Shown here in pieces: positions 15,557-21,363 of a stretch of DNA of 21,513 bases. Source of the stretch: Emcibacter sp. (GTDB taxonomy: Bacteria > Pseudomonadota > Alphaproteobacteria > Sphingomonadales > Emcibacteraceae). The position numbers and the translations under genes were made by a program. The DNA is taken from the NCBI GenBank assembly GCA_027019205.1, contig JALUWZ010000019.1, positions 1-21,513 on the forward strand, in the 5' to 3' direction. Below the pieces are notes generated by a model that was not told the DNA's origin, did no database searches, and was given only the letters and a program-made list of their open reading frames with translations. The first letter of the stretch is position 1, and each line of letters starts with the position of its first letter.

Positions 15557-16372
15557 TCACATCTCCGGCATATGTTCTTTGAGATATTTGCCGAGCCGGA
15601 GTGGTTCGATGCGACGGGCAAGGCCGGTTTTGTCGTCGGTTTCGACAAACACCCCGCATATGGTCGCCTCACCCAGGGCCGGGGTGAAGCGGCCAGTGGA
15701 GATTTTGCGGGTGAAGCGTTGCAGCGGTTCCGCCTTGTCCATACCGATCACACTGTTATAATCGCCGCACATCCCCGCATCGGTCTGATAGGCGGTGCCG
15801 CCGTCAAATATCCGCGCATCCGCAGTCGGGATATGGCTGTGGGAGCCGACCACCAGTGACGCCCGGCCATCACAGAAATGCCCCATCGCCATTTTTTCCG
15901 ATGTTGCCTCCCCGTGGATATCAACCAGAATGAAATTTGCCCCCTGGCCCAGGGGATATTTGCCAAGTTCTTTCTCCACCGCCGCAAAGGGATCATCAAG
16001 GGCATTCATGAAAATCTGGCCCATAACGTTGATCACCAGCAATTTACGTCCGCGCTGGTCCTGCAGCATGACACTGCCCCGGCCCGGGGTGCCCTGTGGA
16101 TAATTTACCGGACGGATCAGGCGCGGCTCGCCGGCAATATATGTTTTGGTTTCCTTCTGGTCCCAGATGTGATTACCACTGCTGACCACATCGACCCCGC
16201 CCTCAAGAAAGGCTTTGCAGATTTTCCCGGTAATGCCAAAACCGGACGCCGCATTCTCGCCATTGACCACGACAAAATCAAGTTTCAGGGACCGTCGCAG
16301 TTCGGGGAGTTTTTCCAGCACCAGTGTGCGCCCGGCCCGGCCAATAATATCGCCCAGATATAACAGTCTCAT
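15557..16372 (-). CDS. TIGR00282-family metallophosphoesterase (YmdB-like)
   Basis: Binuclear-metal phosphoesterase related to Bacillus YmdB, which hydrolyses 2',3'-cyclic nucleotides in vitro. The 271 residues carry the metal-site motifs in order: GDIIGRAGR with Asp8, NGEN (37-40), SGNHIWD (65-71, ligands Asn67 and His68), DIHGEATSEK (151-160) and GSHSHIPTAD (176-185, His178 and His180). No signal peptide or membrane segment is present, so it is cytoplasmic. It overlaps the fthC stop by four nt (ATGA), a pairing common in alphaproteobacteria. Its biological substrate in these bacteria is not known; the enzyme class is secure. Confidence 0.93.
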   Translation of the reverse strand: MRLLYLGDIIGRAGRTLVLEKLPELRRSLKLDFVVVNGENAASGFGITGKICKAFLEGGVDVVSSGNHIWDQKETKTYIAGEPRLIRPVNYPQGTPGRGSVMLQDQRGRKLLVINVMGQIFMNALDDPFAAVEKELGKYPLGQGANFILVDIHGEATSEKMAMGHFCDGRASLVVGSHSHIPTADARIFDGGTAYQTDAGMCGDYNSVIGMDKAEPLQRFTRKISTGRFTPALGEATICGVFVETDDKTGLARRIEPLRLGKYLKEHMPEM

Positions 16373-16974
16373 GGTCGGTACATATCCTGTTCAGTTACAA
16401 TGATATCAAGCGGCTGATCTTGATGGTTGTGGGGCACATGGTCCCTTTTCTGGCCGTCATAGGCGACGCCGATCGCCGTGAAAGAATGGCCTTTTTGCCG
16501 GTAAATATCAAGGGTACGATCATAATAGCCGCCGCCATAGCCTAGCCGGTGACCGTTCCCGTCAAAGGCCAGCAGCGGGACCAGAATAATATCCGGCATG
16601 ACACAGGGCCATTCCGGCGCCGGTTCTCTGGTGCCGAACGGCCCGTCCTTCAGGTCCGCCGCAAGGTCCCATTCGCGAAAGGTCAGGGGACTGTCCTTGC
16701 CTGTCATCACCGGCAGGGCGCAGCGGCATTGAATGGCACTCAGGGCTTTGAGGATATACAGCCCGTCCGGCTCGGTCTGAATGGGCGAGAAACCGGCGAC
16801 AATATGCGGCTCGCTACGGCTGGCCCGGATGCCATATTGCACCGTCCCGGCGACTTCCGGCAGCATCAGGATTTTGGCGGCGATCAGTCGCGACGCCGCC
16901 CCGTTATCCTGCCCGTAAAGCCGTTTGCGGACTGCCTTCATTTCATCCCGCAGGACGGATTTTTGCTGTTTCAT
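16369..16974 (-). CDS. fthC: 5-formyltetrahydrofolate cyclo-ligase
   Basis: Converts 5-formyl-THF to 5,10-methenyl-THF with ATP, rescuing a stored folate form (also called ygfA/MTHFS). I start at the ATG at 16972-16974 (201 residues: MKQQKSVLRDEMK); the open frame reaches a TTG three codons earlier. The Mg/ATP-binding signature LVPLLAFDGNGHRLGYGGGY (about 131-150), followed by YDRTL, is intact. The N-terminal KxxLRxxM/KxxR pattern that binds substrate is also present. It overlaps the phosphoesterase gene by four nt. The non-coding stretch upstream is the position where 6S RNA is commonly found. Confidence 0.95.
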   Translation of the reverse strand: MKQQKSVLRDEMKAVRKRLYGQDNGAASRLIAAKILMLPEVAGTVQYGIRASRSEPHIVAGFSPIQTEPDGLYILKALSAIQCRCALPVMTGKDSPLTFREWDLAADLKDGPFGTREPAPEWPCVMPDIILVPLLAFDGNGHRLGYGGGYYDRTLDIYRQKGHSFTAIGVAYDGQKRDHVPHNHQDQPLDIIVTEQDMYRP

Positions 16975-17029
16975 CAACCTCAAAGCCTTGTTACATGGTG
17001 CGGGACCATCACTGCCGCAATTTTGTTAT

Positions 17030-17189
17030 ATCCTCCGGAACCTGTTAAAACAGGTGGGCGCCGTAATAACCGGACCACGATCCGGACAGGGACAGCTCCC
17101 TTCGGAATGATTATCGCCCCGGGGATAAATATAAATCGCGCACAGGACAGTACCCGCCTCCCTTATGTAAGGCGGCGGACATGTTTCAG
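17030..17189 (-). ncRNA. Possible 6S RNA (ssrS), boundaries approximate
   Basis: The 254 bp between the ArsR-family gene and fthC contain no credible gene. In many Proteobacteria 6S RNA lies immediately upstream of fthC/ygfA on the same strand. Here a perfect TATAAT (17196-17201, minus strand) would start a transcript near 17189, although no good -35 box accompanies it. The downstream sequence can form several local stems: one 6-bp CCGCCT/AGGCGG hairpin, a CCGGA/TCCGG hairpin, and an ACCTGT/ACAGGT hairpin near 17040-17055. I could not fold a convincing closing stem and central bubble by eye. The call rests mainly on gene context. Confidence 0.28.
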
Positions 17190-17228
17190 CAACAGATTAT
17201 ATAAAATTTCCTCAATAACAGCCTGTTT

Positions 17229-17540
17229 TTACGAACAACCATCATTATCCGCACAGAATAATTCATGCATTTTCTCAATCAGGGCGCGGATTTCCGGCGA
17301 CGATATCCGATAAAAGGACCGCTGTCCCTGCTTACGCACAGAGACATATTTGCGACGCCGCAGCCAACCGAGATATTGCGATACCTGGGACTGACTTGCC
17401 AACTCCTTTTCCTGCTCAACGATACGGCCCGCCGACATCTCGTCTTTCTCGATCAGATTGCACAGGATGCTTAGCCTGACCGGATGATTCAGGGTTTTCA
17501 TCACATCCAGCGCCTTTTCCATATCCTGGAATTTTGTCAT
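17229..17540 (-). CDS. ArsR-family persulfide-responsive repressor (SqrR/BigR-like)
   Basis: A 103-residue winged-helix repressor. The recognition helix region is about residues 49-64 (SQSQVSQYLGWLRRRK), followed by the wing (VRKQGQRSFYRI). Cys27 in LSILCNL and Cys96 in HELFC sit where SqrR and BigR carry the two cysteines that form a polysulfide bridge and release DNA; the pair is spaced 69 residues here against 66 in those proteins. No metal-binding ELCVC or DxHxxxxxxHxxxH site of arsenic or zinc sensors is seen. A third cysteine (102) lies near the C-terminus. It is divergent from a sulfide:quinone oxidoreductase, which supports control of sulfide oxidation. The ATG has no strong Shine-Dalgarno. 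Confidence 0.85.
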   Translation of the reverse strand: MTKFQDMEKALDVMKTLNHPVRLSILCNLIEKDEMSAGRIVEQEKELASQSQVSQYLGWLRRRKYVSVRKQGQRSFYRISSPEIRALIEKMHELFCADNDGCS

Positions 17541-17562
17541 TATATGATCACATATTCAAAGA

Positions 17563-17591
17563 TTGACATTTACTGTTATTTGATATATTAA
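17563..17591 (+). promoter_or_regulatory. Sigma-70 promoter of the sulfide:quinone oxidoreductase gene
   Basis: A perfect TTGACA (17563-17568) and TATTAA (17586-17591) are separated by exactly 17 nt. Transcription would start near 17598, about 40 nt before the preferred ATG at 17639. The -10 box lies inside the AT-rich palindromes, so a bound repressor would block polymerase. Confidence 0.75.
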
Positions 17592-17619
17592 AATATATTA
17601 ATTTAATTTATATTAATAT
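17583..17619. promoter_or_regulatory. Probable operator: two overlapping AT palindromes
   Basis: The first palindrome is ATATATT-AA-AATATAT (17583-17598). The second has arms ATATTAAT (17595-17602) and ATTAATAT (17612-17619) around a 9-nt spacer. Together they cover the -10 box, the start site and the early leader of the oxidoreductase gene. ArsR-family dimers bind such inverted repeats. The assignment to the adjacent regulator is inferred from position; AT-rich DNA forms palindromes easily. Confidence 0.55.
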
Positions 17620-17638
17620 GAATAGAGGGAAAATGTCA

Positions 17639-18922
17639 ATGCATATTGTTATTTTAGGCGGGGGGATCGGCGGGGTATCAATGGCCTATGATATGCGCGC
17701 TGTTTGTCAGAGAAATGACGGGCACAGGATCACGGTTATCTCCGACCGCCCGACATTTCATTTTGTCCCGTCCAACCCGTGGGTTGGCGTCAACTGGCGC
17801 CGACGTGATCAGATCGAACTGCCGCTGGAGAAATATCTGGCACGCAAGAATATTGACTTTATCCCGGTTGGGGCAAAAAAACTCCATCCGGAAAAAAACA
17901 GTATCGAGCTTGTGGATGGCCGCAGCGTGGACTATGATTTCCTGATCATTGCCACCGGGCCAAGGCTGGCCTTTGAGCAGATTGAGGGTCTCGGCCCCCA
18001 TAACGGCTATACCCGGTCGGTCTGTCATGTGGATCATGCGGTGGAAGCGGGAAAAGCCTGGACAGAATTCAAGAAATCCCCCGGCCCGATTGTTGTCGGC
18101 GCGGTACAGGGGGCCTCCTGTTTCGGGCCGGGCTATGAACATGCCTTTATTATGCACCGGGATCTGGTAAAGGATAAAATCCGCGACAAGGTGCCGATGA
18201 CCTATGTGACGCCGGAACCCTATATCGGCCATCTTGGTCTTGGCGGTGTCGGCGACTCCAAAGGCATGCTGGAGGCCGAACTGCGCAAACGCGACATCAA
18301 ATGGATCTGCAATGCCAGGGTCGATAAAATTGAAAAAAACCTGATGCATGTTACCGAGCATGATGATACGGGCAAGGTGAAATGCCAGCATGAGCTGCCC
18401 TTTTCCTATTCCATGATGCTGCCGCCATTCGCCGGGATTGATGCATTATGCGGGATTGACGGGCTGGTCAATGACAAGGGCTTTGTGCTGATTGATGATT
18501 ATCAGCGGAATCCGGCCTATGAGAATATCTTTGCGGTCGGGGTCTGTGTCGCCATCGCCCCGCAGGAGAAAACGCCGGTGCCGACCGGGGTGCCGAAAAC
18601 CGGCTATATGATCGAATCCATGGTCACCGCCACCGCCCATAATATCGCCGATATCTGTCAGGGCCGCGCCCCGTCCCACAAGGCGACATGGGCCGCAATC
18701 TGTCTGGCCGATATGGGCAATACCGGGGTGGCCTTTGTCGCCATACCGCAAATTCCACCGCGCAATGTGGCATGGATGCGGGGCGGGCGCTGGGTCCACT
18801 GGCTGAAAGTGCTTTTTGAGTGGTATTTCCTGCGCAAGGTCAGAAAGGGGACAATTTCACCACTTTACGAGAAATACAGCCTGCGTCTTCTGGGCATTCG
18901 CAAGCGGCAGCTTGAAAAATAA
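17639..18922 (+). CDS. sqr: Sulfide:quinone oxidoreductase (FAD-dependent)
   Basis: Membrane-associated flavoprotein that oxidises sulfide to sulfane sulfur and reduces quinone. The FAD-binding GxGxxG appears as ILGGGIGG at the N-terminus. All three redox cysteines of type I SQR are present, numbered from the chosen ATG: Cys129 (SVCHVDH), Cys161 (GASCFGP) and Cys355 (AICLADMG). They match 128, 160 and 356 of the Acidithiobacillus enzyme. FVPSNPWVGVNWR, TPEPYIGHLGLGGVGDSKG and PTGVPKTGYMIESMV are also family signatures. The C-terminus has aromatic and basic residues (WVHWLKVLFEWYFLRK) suited to membrane attachment. The frame opens at 17618, but the ATG at 17639 is 8 nt from GAGGGA and aligns with relatives. 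It is divergent from the ArsR-family gene. Confidence 0.95.
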   Translation: MHIVILGGGIGGVSMAYDMRAVCQRNDGHRITVISDRPTFHFVPSNPWVGVNWRRRDQIELPLEKYLARKNIDFIPVGAKKLHPEKNSIELVDGRSVDYDFLIIATGPRLAFEQIEGLGPHNGYTRSVCHVDHAVEAGKAWTEFKKSPGPIVVGAVQGASCFGPGYEHAFIMHRDLVKDKIRDKVPMTYVTPEPYIGHLGLGGVGDSKGMLEAELRKRDIKWICNARVDKIEKNLMHVTEHDDTGKVKCQHELPFSYSMMLPPFAGIDALCGIDGLVNDKGFVLIDDYQRNPAYENIFAVGVCVAIAPQEKTPVPTGVPKTGYMIESMVTATAHNIADICQGRAPSHKATWAAICLADMGNTGVAFVAIPQIPPRNVAWMRGGRWVHWLKVLFEWYFLRKVRKGTISPLYEKYSLRLLGIRKRQLEK

Positions 18923-18981
18923 TCAGGCCCGCAGATCAGATGAAGTCTCGCCATAAACATCTGTCCTGCATTTAACGACAA

Positions 18982-19013
18982 AAAAACCGGCAAGGAAATT
19001 CCAGCCGGTTTTT
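18982..19013. terminator. Bidirectional rho-independent terminator
   Basis: Perfect 10-bp arms AAAAACCGGC (18982-18991) and GCCGGTTTTT (19004-19013) enclose a 12-nt loop, giving a T tract on either strand. It lies between the convergent ends of the sulfide:quinone oxidoreductase gene (plus) and rpmF (minus) and can serve both. Confidence 0.88.
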
Positions 19014-19036
19014 ATGCAGTAAAATCCGAGGGAGGC

Positions 19037-19222
19037 CTAATATTTATCATTAGGCTCCAGAATCTGCCGTCCGCGATATTTCCCTGTGCTCAGGTCAATA
19101 TGATGACGGCGGCGCAATTCACCGCTTTCGTTATCTTCCACATAGGCATCAACGCTCAAGCTGTCGTGCGAGCGACGGTTGCCGCGGCGATGCGGTGATA
19201 TTTTCCTTTTTGGAACAGCCAT
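19037..19222 (-). CDS. rpmF: 50S ribosomal protein L32
   Basis: A 61-residue basic ribosomal protein. The start MAVPKRKISPHRRGNRRSHD and the C-terminal HHIDLSTGKYRGRQIL are diagnostic of bacterial L32. It is the cysteine-free form, lacking the zinc-ribbon cysteines of some paralogues. An AGGA ribosome site lies about 8 nt upstream. It stands alone here, without the yceD/DUF177 gene found upstream of rpmF in enterics. It has its own promoter and ends at the bidirectional terminator. Confidence 0.97.
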   Translation of the reverse strand: MAVPKRKISPHRRGNRRSHDSLSVDAYVEDNESGELRRRHHIDLSTGKYRGRQILEPNDKY

Positions 19223-19262
19223 TTTCTTATCCTATACCTAACCTGAGTCTCAAAAACAGTGT

Positions 19263-19291
19263 GTTATCGTTAAATGACCCGCCAATGTCAA
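19263..19291 (-). promoter_or_regulatory. Predicted sigma-70 promoter of rpmF
   Basis: On the minus strand a perfect TTGACA (19286-19291) is followed after 17 nt by GATAAC (19263-19268), two mismatches from TATAAT. The start would be near 19256, about 34 nt before the rpmF ATG. Confidence 0.6.
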
Positions 19292-19342
19292 GCACTTCTT
19301 GAGAACAAAAGGCCAAAATTCCCGCAGAAGCAGAATAACGGC

Positions 19343-19370
19343 TTGCATCCCCCTTCAGGATAGGTATATT
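19343..19370 (+). promoter_or_regulatory. Predicted sigma-70 promoter of tRNA-Ser
   Basis: TTGCAT (19343-19348), a 16-nt spacer and TATATT (19365-19370) lie just upstream of the tRNA, with a start near 19377, about 15 nt before the mature 5' end. A C-rich segment follows the -10 box. Confidence 0.55.
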
Positions 19371-19391
19371 GCCCCCTCAATCCTGTAAAGG

Positions 19392-19479
19392 GGAGAGGTG
19401 GCCGAGTGGTTTAAGGCGCACGCCTGGAAAGCGTGTTGGGCGCAAGCTCTCGAGGGTTCGAATCCCTTCCTCTCCTCCA
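19392..19479 (+). tRNA. tRNA-Ser (anticodon GGA)
   Basis: An 88-nt class II tRNA with encoded CCA. The acceptor stem GGAGAGG/CCTCTCC is perfect. The anticodon stem CACGC/GCGTG encloses loop CTGGAAA with anticodon GGA at 19426-19428. A long variable arm (GGGC, GCAA, GCTC) is typical of serine tRNAs. The T arm GAGGG/CCCTT encloses TTCGAAT. The discriminator base is T (19476), where bacterial serine tRNAs usually have G. It reads UCC and UCU codons. Its 3' end is duplicated directly downstream. Confidence 0.97.
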
Positions 19480-19516
19480 TTCTATACATCTAACTCTCCT
19501 CCATTCTATATATCTA
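19470..19516 (+). repeat. Tandem duplication of the tRNA-Ser 3' end
   Basis: Positions 19470-19492 and 19494-19516 agree at 22 of 23 bases, with a period of 24. The unit starts inside the 3' acceptor strand (CTCTCC), runs through TCCA and includes 13 nt of downstream flank. The second copy is not part of a tRNA. This could be replication slippage or a scar of tRNA-targeted integration. Confidence 0.85.
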
Positions 19517-19741
19517 GCTAATTAAATTATATAGTTGTTATTAAAGAATGTTTCTCCCCGCCTAATCCCGTTGGCCGGGGTTAACAGGAATGGAATTATT
19601 CCCTCATATGCACGGAGTGCCATTGTCGGGATATTGTCGTTTGTCCCTATAATCCACAGGAAAGCCCCGCAGGTTCAGATGGGTGTTGGAAACAGGGTAT
19701 AGTTTTGGGCTGGAACTCAGGGAAAGTGTAAAACAGGGTTA

Positions 19742-19769
19742 AAAACTGTAAGCTATTCTTTACAGTTTT
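19742..19769. promoter_or_regulatory. Perfect 10-bp inverted repeat, candidate activator site
   Basis: Arms AAAACTGTAA (19742-19751) and TTACAGTTTT (19760-19769) flank an 8-nt spacer. The centre lies about 100 bp upstream of the start predicted from the sigma-54-like element, a usual distance for an enhancer-binding protein. It might instead be a transcribed hairpin; followed by AAGTGGGTTTT, it is not a standard terminator. Confidence 0.4.
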
Positions 19770-19829
19770 AAGTGGGTTTTAATATTAGAAAAATATGAAG
19801 AATATAGCATTTGAGCCATTTTTTGCATC

Positions 19830-19845
19830 TAGCATGAATCTTGCA
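19830..19845 (+). promoter_or_regulatory. Sigma-54-like promoter of the PEP-CTERM gene
   Basis: TAGCATGAATCTTGCA resembles the RpoN consensus TGGCACG-N4-TTGCA, with the correct 10-nt spacing between the -24 and -12 cores. However, one of the two -24 G residues is A, which usually weakens binding. A start near 19856 would give a 48-nt leader. PEP-CTERM/exosortase loci often carry the PrsK-PrsR system and RpoN promoters, which makes the match plausible. Confidence 0.35.
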
Positions 19846-19903
19846 TGAACTTTTATATTATATACTTAAAATATTTTATACTCATTAAACAGGGAAGCAT
19901 ATC

Positions 19904-21070
19904 ATGGTTTTTAAAATTAAGAAAATGTCATGCCAAATGGCTTTTGCTGTTTTGGCGGCAACTGCATTGGGGTCAGTGACCGCATATGCGGTACCGATCT
20001 ATACTCTCACCGACCTCGGTACTTTGGGCGGCACAAAAAGTATGGGATATGGCATCAATGACAATGGTCAGGTGACAGGACAGGCAAGCACACCATACGA
20101 TAGAATGACTCATGCCTTTATAGGCGATGCCACTAATGGTCTCTCTGATCTCGGTACATTGGGCGATATAATATATAGTAGCGGAAGGGGTATTAATAAC
20201 AATGGTCAGGTGGCGGGAACGGGGGTTACAAGCGCTGTTCAAGAGCATGCCTTTACAGGTGACGCCACTAATGGTCTCACGGACCTGGGCACATTAGGTG
20301 GTACATATAGTTGGGGATATGGCATCAATGACAGGGGTCAGGTGACCGGGACCTCTAATACTATTGGAGCTACTGATCTTCATGCGTTTATCAGTGATGC
20401 CACTACCAATATTCTCACCGATCTGGGCACATTGGGCGGCATGTATAGCGGTGGAAGGGGTATTAATAACAATGGTCAGGTGACGGGATGGTCAACGACA
20501 AGAAGGTCCCCATACGGTCATGCCTTTATAGGTGACGCCACTAATGGTCTCACCGATCTGGGCACATTGGGCGGCACATCTAGTGAGGGATATGCAATCA
20601 ATGACAGGGGTCAGGTAACGGGGAGGTCAACTATAGCCACTGGTCAATTTCATGCCTTTATCAGTGATGCCATCACCAATGTCCTGACTGATCTTGGTAC
20701 TTTAAACGGCGGCACATGGAGCCAGGGACAAGCCATCAATGCCAACGGTCAGGTAACGGGAACAGCTAGTGTAAGGGGTCAAAAGCATGCCTTTCTATGG
20801 GATAGCGGAATTATGGTTGACCTGAATGATCTGATCTCTCCAATTGATCTCTTGAATGGTGTTTTTACTTTAACTGATGGCAATGGCATTAATTCTTTTG
20901 GTGACATCACTGGCACCGGTGTGGATGCCAATGGTCAAACCCATGCCTTTATCCTCACAGCACAGCGGACTCCTTCTGCCGGCACCAACAGCGTCCCCGA
21001 ACCTGCCCCCCTTGCCCTGCTTGGTCTTGGCTTATTTGGGTTAGGGATTGCCCGTAAACGGCGGAACTGA
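19904..21070 (+). CDS. HAF-repeat extracellular protein with PEP-CTERM sorting signal
   Basis: A secreted protein of 388 residues. A signal peptide covers about 1-29 (basic start, hydrophobic core, cleavage after AYA). Six repeats of 44-46 residues follow from residue 35 to about 304. Each has the pattern DLGTLGG, then G-INDNGQVTG, then HAFI, characteristic of HAF-repeat proteins; a degenerate seventh follows (VDLNDL to HAFIL). The C-terminus is a textbook PEP-CTERM tail: VPEP at 364-367, a hydrophobic stretch, then RKRR. This tail is recognised by an exosortase, which transfers such proteins to the envelope or matrix; no exosortase gene lies in the window. The repeats may fold as a beta-propeller (inference). 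AGGGAAG lies 6 nt before the ATG. Its GC content is lower than that of the core genes. The specific function is unknown. Confidence 0.93.
   Translation: MVFKIKKMSCQMAFAVLAATALGSVTAYAVPIYTLTDLGTLGGTKSMGYGINDNGQVTGQASTPYDRMTHAFIGDATNGLSDLGTLGDIIYSSGRGINNNGQVAGTGVTSAVQEHAFTGDATNGLTDLGTLGGTYSWGYGINDRGQVTGTSNTIGATDLHAFISDATTNILTDLGTLGGMYSGGRGINNNGQVTGWSTTRRSPYGHAFIGDATNGLTDLGTLGGTSSEGYAINDRGQVTGRSTIATGQFHAFISDAITNVLTDLGTLNGGTWSQGQAINANGQVTGTASVRGQKHAFLWDSGIMVDLNDLISPIDLLNGVFTLTDGNGINSFGDITGTGVDANGQTHAFILTAQRTPSAGTNSVPEPAPLALLGLGLFGLGIARKRRN
20006..20815 (+). repeat. Six in-frame HAF repeats of about 135 bp
   Basis: The units begin at codons 35, 80, 125, 171, 216 and 261 of the PEP-CTERM gene. Units 2 and 4 share GINNNGQV and nearly identical DNA, and units 3 and 5 share INDRGQVTG. 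This two-unit, roughly 265-270 bp higher-order period suggests duplication of a pair of repeats. Confidence 0.85.
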
Positions 21071-21100
21071 CCAGCATTACACTATAAAATAATCTTAAAG

Positions 21101-21137
21101 GGCGGATTCTGTTCTATTGACAGGTTCCGCCTTCTTT
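21101..21137 (+). terminator. Terminator of the PEP-CTERM gene
   Basis: GGCGGA (21101-21106) pairs with TCCGCC (21126-21131), with an inner CTGT/ACAG stem and a 2-by-2 internal loop, followed by TTCTTT. It lies 30 nt after the PEP-CTERM stop codon. The remaining 21138-21363 stretch before hutI shows no gene or strong signal to me. Confidence 0.7.
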
Positions 21138-21363
21138 ATCTTTATTCAGATGCCTTACAGTTTCCTTATCCTTTTTGGTTCGCATTCTCCGGACTGTTTA
21201 TGCGGGGGATGGGAAAACCAAACCCGGCTTTCCAGCTGGTGATGCAACCTTACCCCCCCTGTTGACTATAAAATGCAACAGCGTCATGGCTTGAATCTCT
21301 TTGATATTACAAGGTTTTTTGCACCTCCAGTATATCATGAACAAGAGATTTAAGCCGCTTCAT

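Larger units (their letters stand above)
19517..19903. other. AT-rich intergenic region before the PEP-CTERM gene
   Basis: Markedly more AT-rich than the housekeeping genes. It contains a GC-rich stem-loop at 19556-19580 (CCCCG...CGGGG with one bulge), which may end tRNA transcription though no T tract follows. It also contains a 10-bp inverted repeat and a sigma-54-like site, listed separately. No credible coding frame is visible; the best is about 20 codons. Confidence 0.7.

Noticed and set aside
15351..15659. Minus-strand 102-codon open frame across the intergenic repeat
   Set aside because: Its central part is the translation of the palindromic repeat, and its start lies inside the phosphoesterase gene. 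There is no ribosome site and no family resemblance.
16549..17313. Plus-strand 254-codon open frame across fthC and the gap
   Set aside because: Antisense to fthC and crosses into the ArsR-family gene; composition is that of a shadow frame in GC-rich DNA, with no family features.
17678..18391. Minus-strand 237-codon open frame opposite the sulfide:quinone oxidoreductase gene
   Set aside because: Shadow of a strongly conserved enzyme on the other strand; no recognisable motifs.
19590..19652. Twenty-codon open frame after the tRNA
   Set aside because: Starts at an ATG crowded against AGGA, has no recognisable features, and lies in an AT-rich region where short frames are expected by chance.
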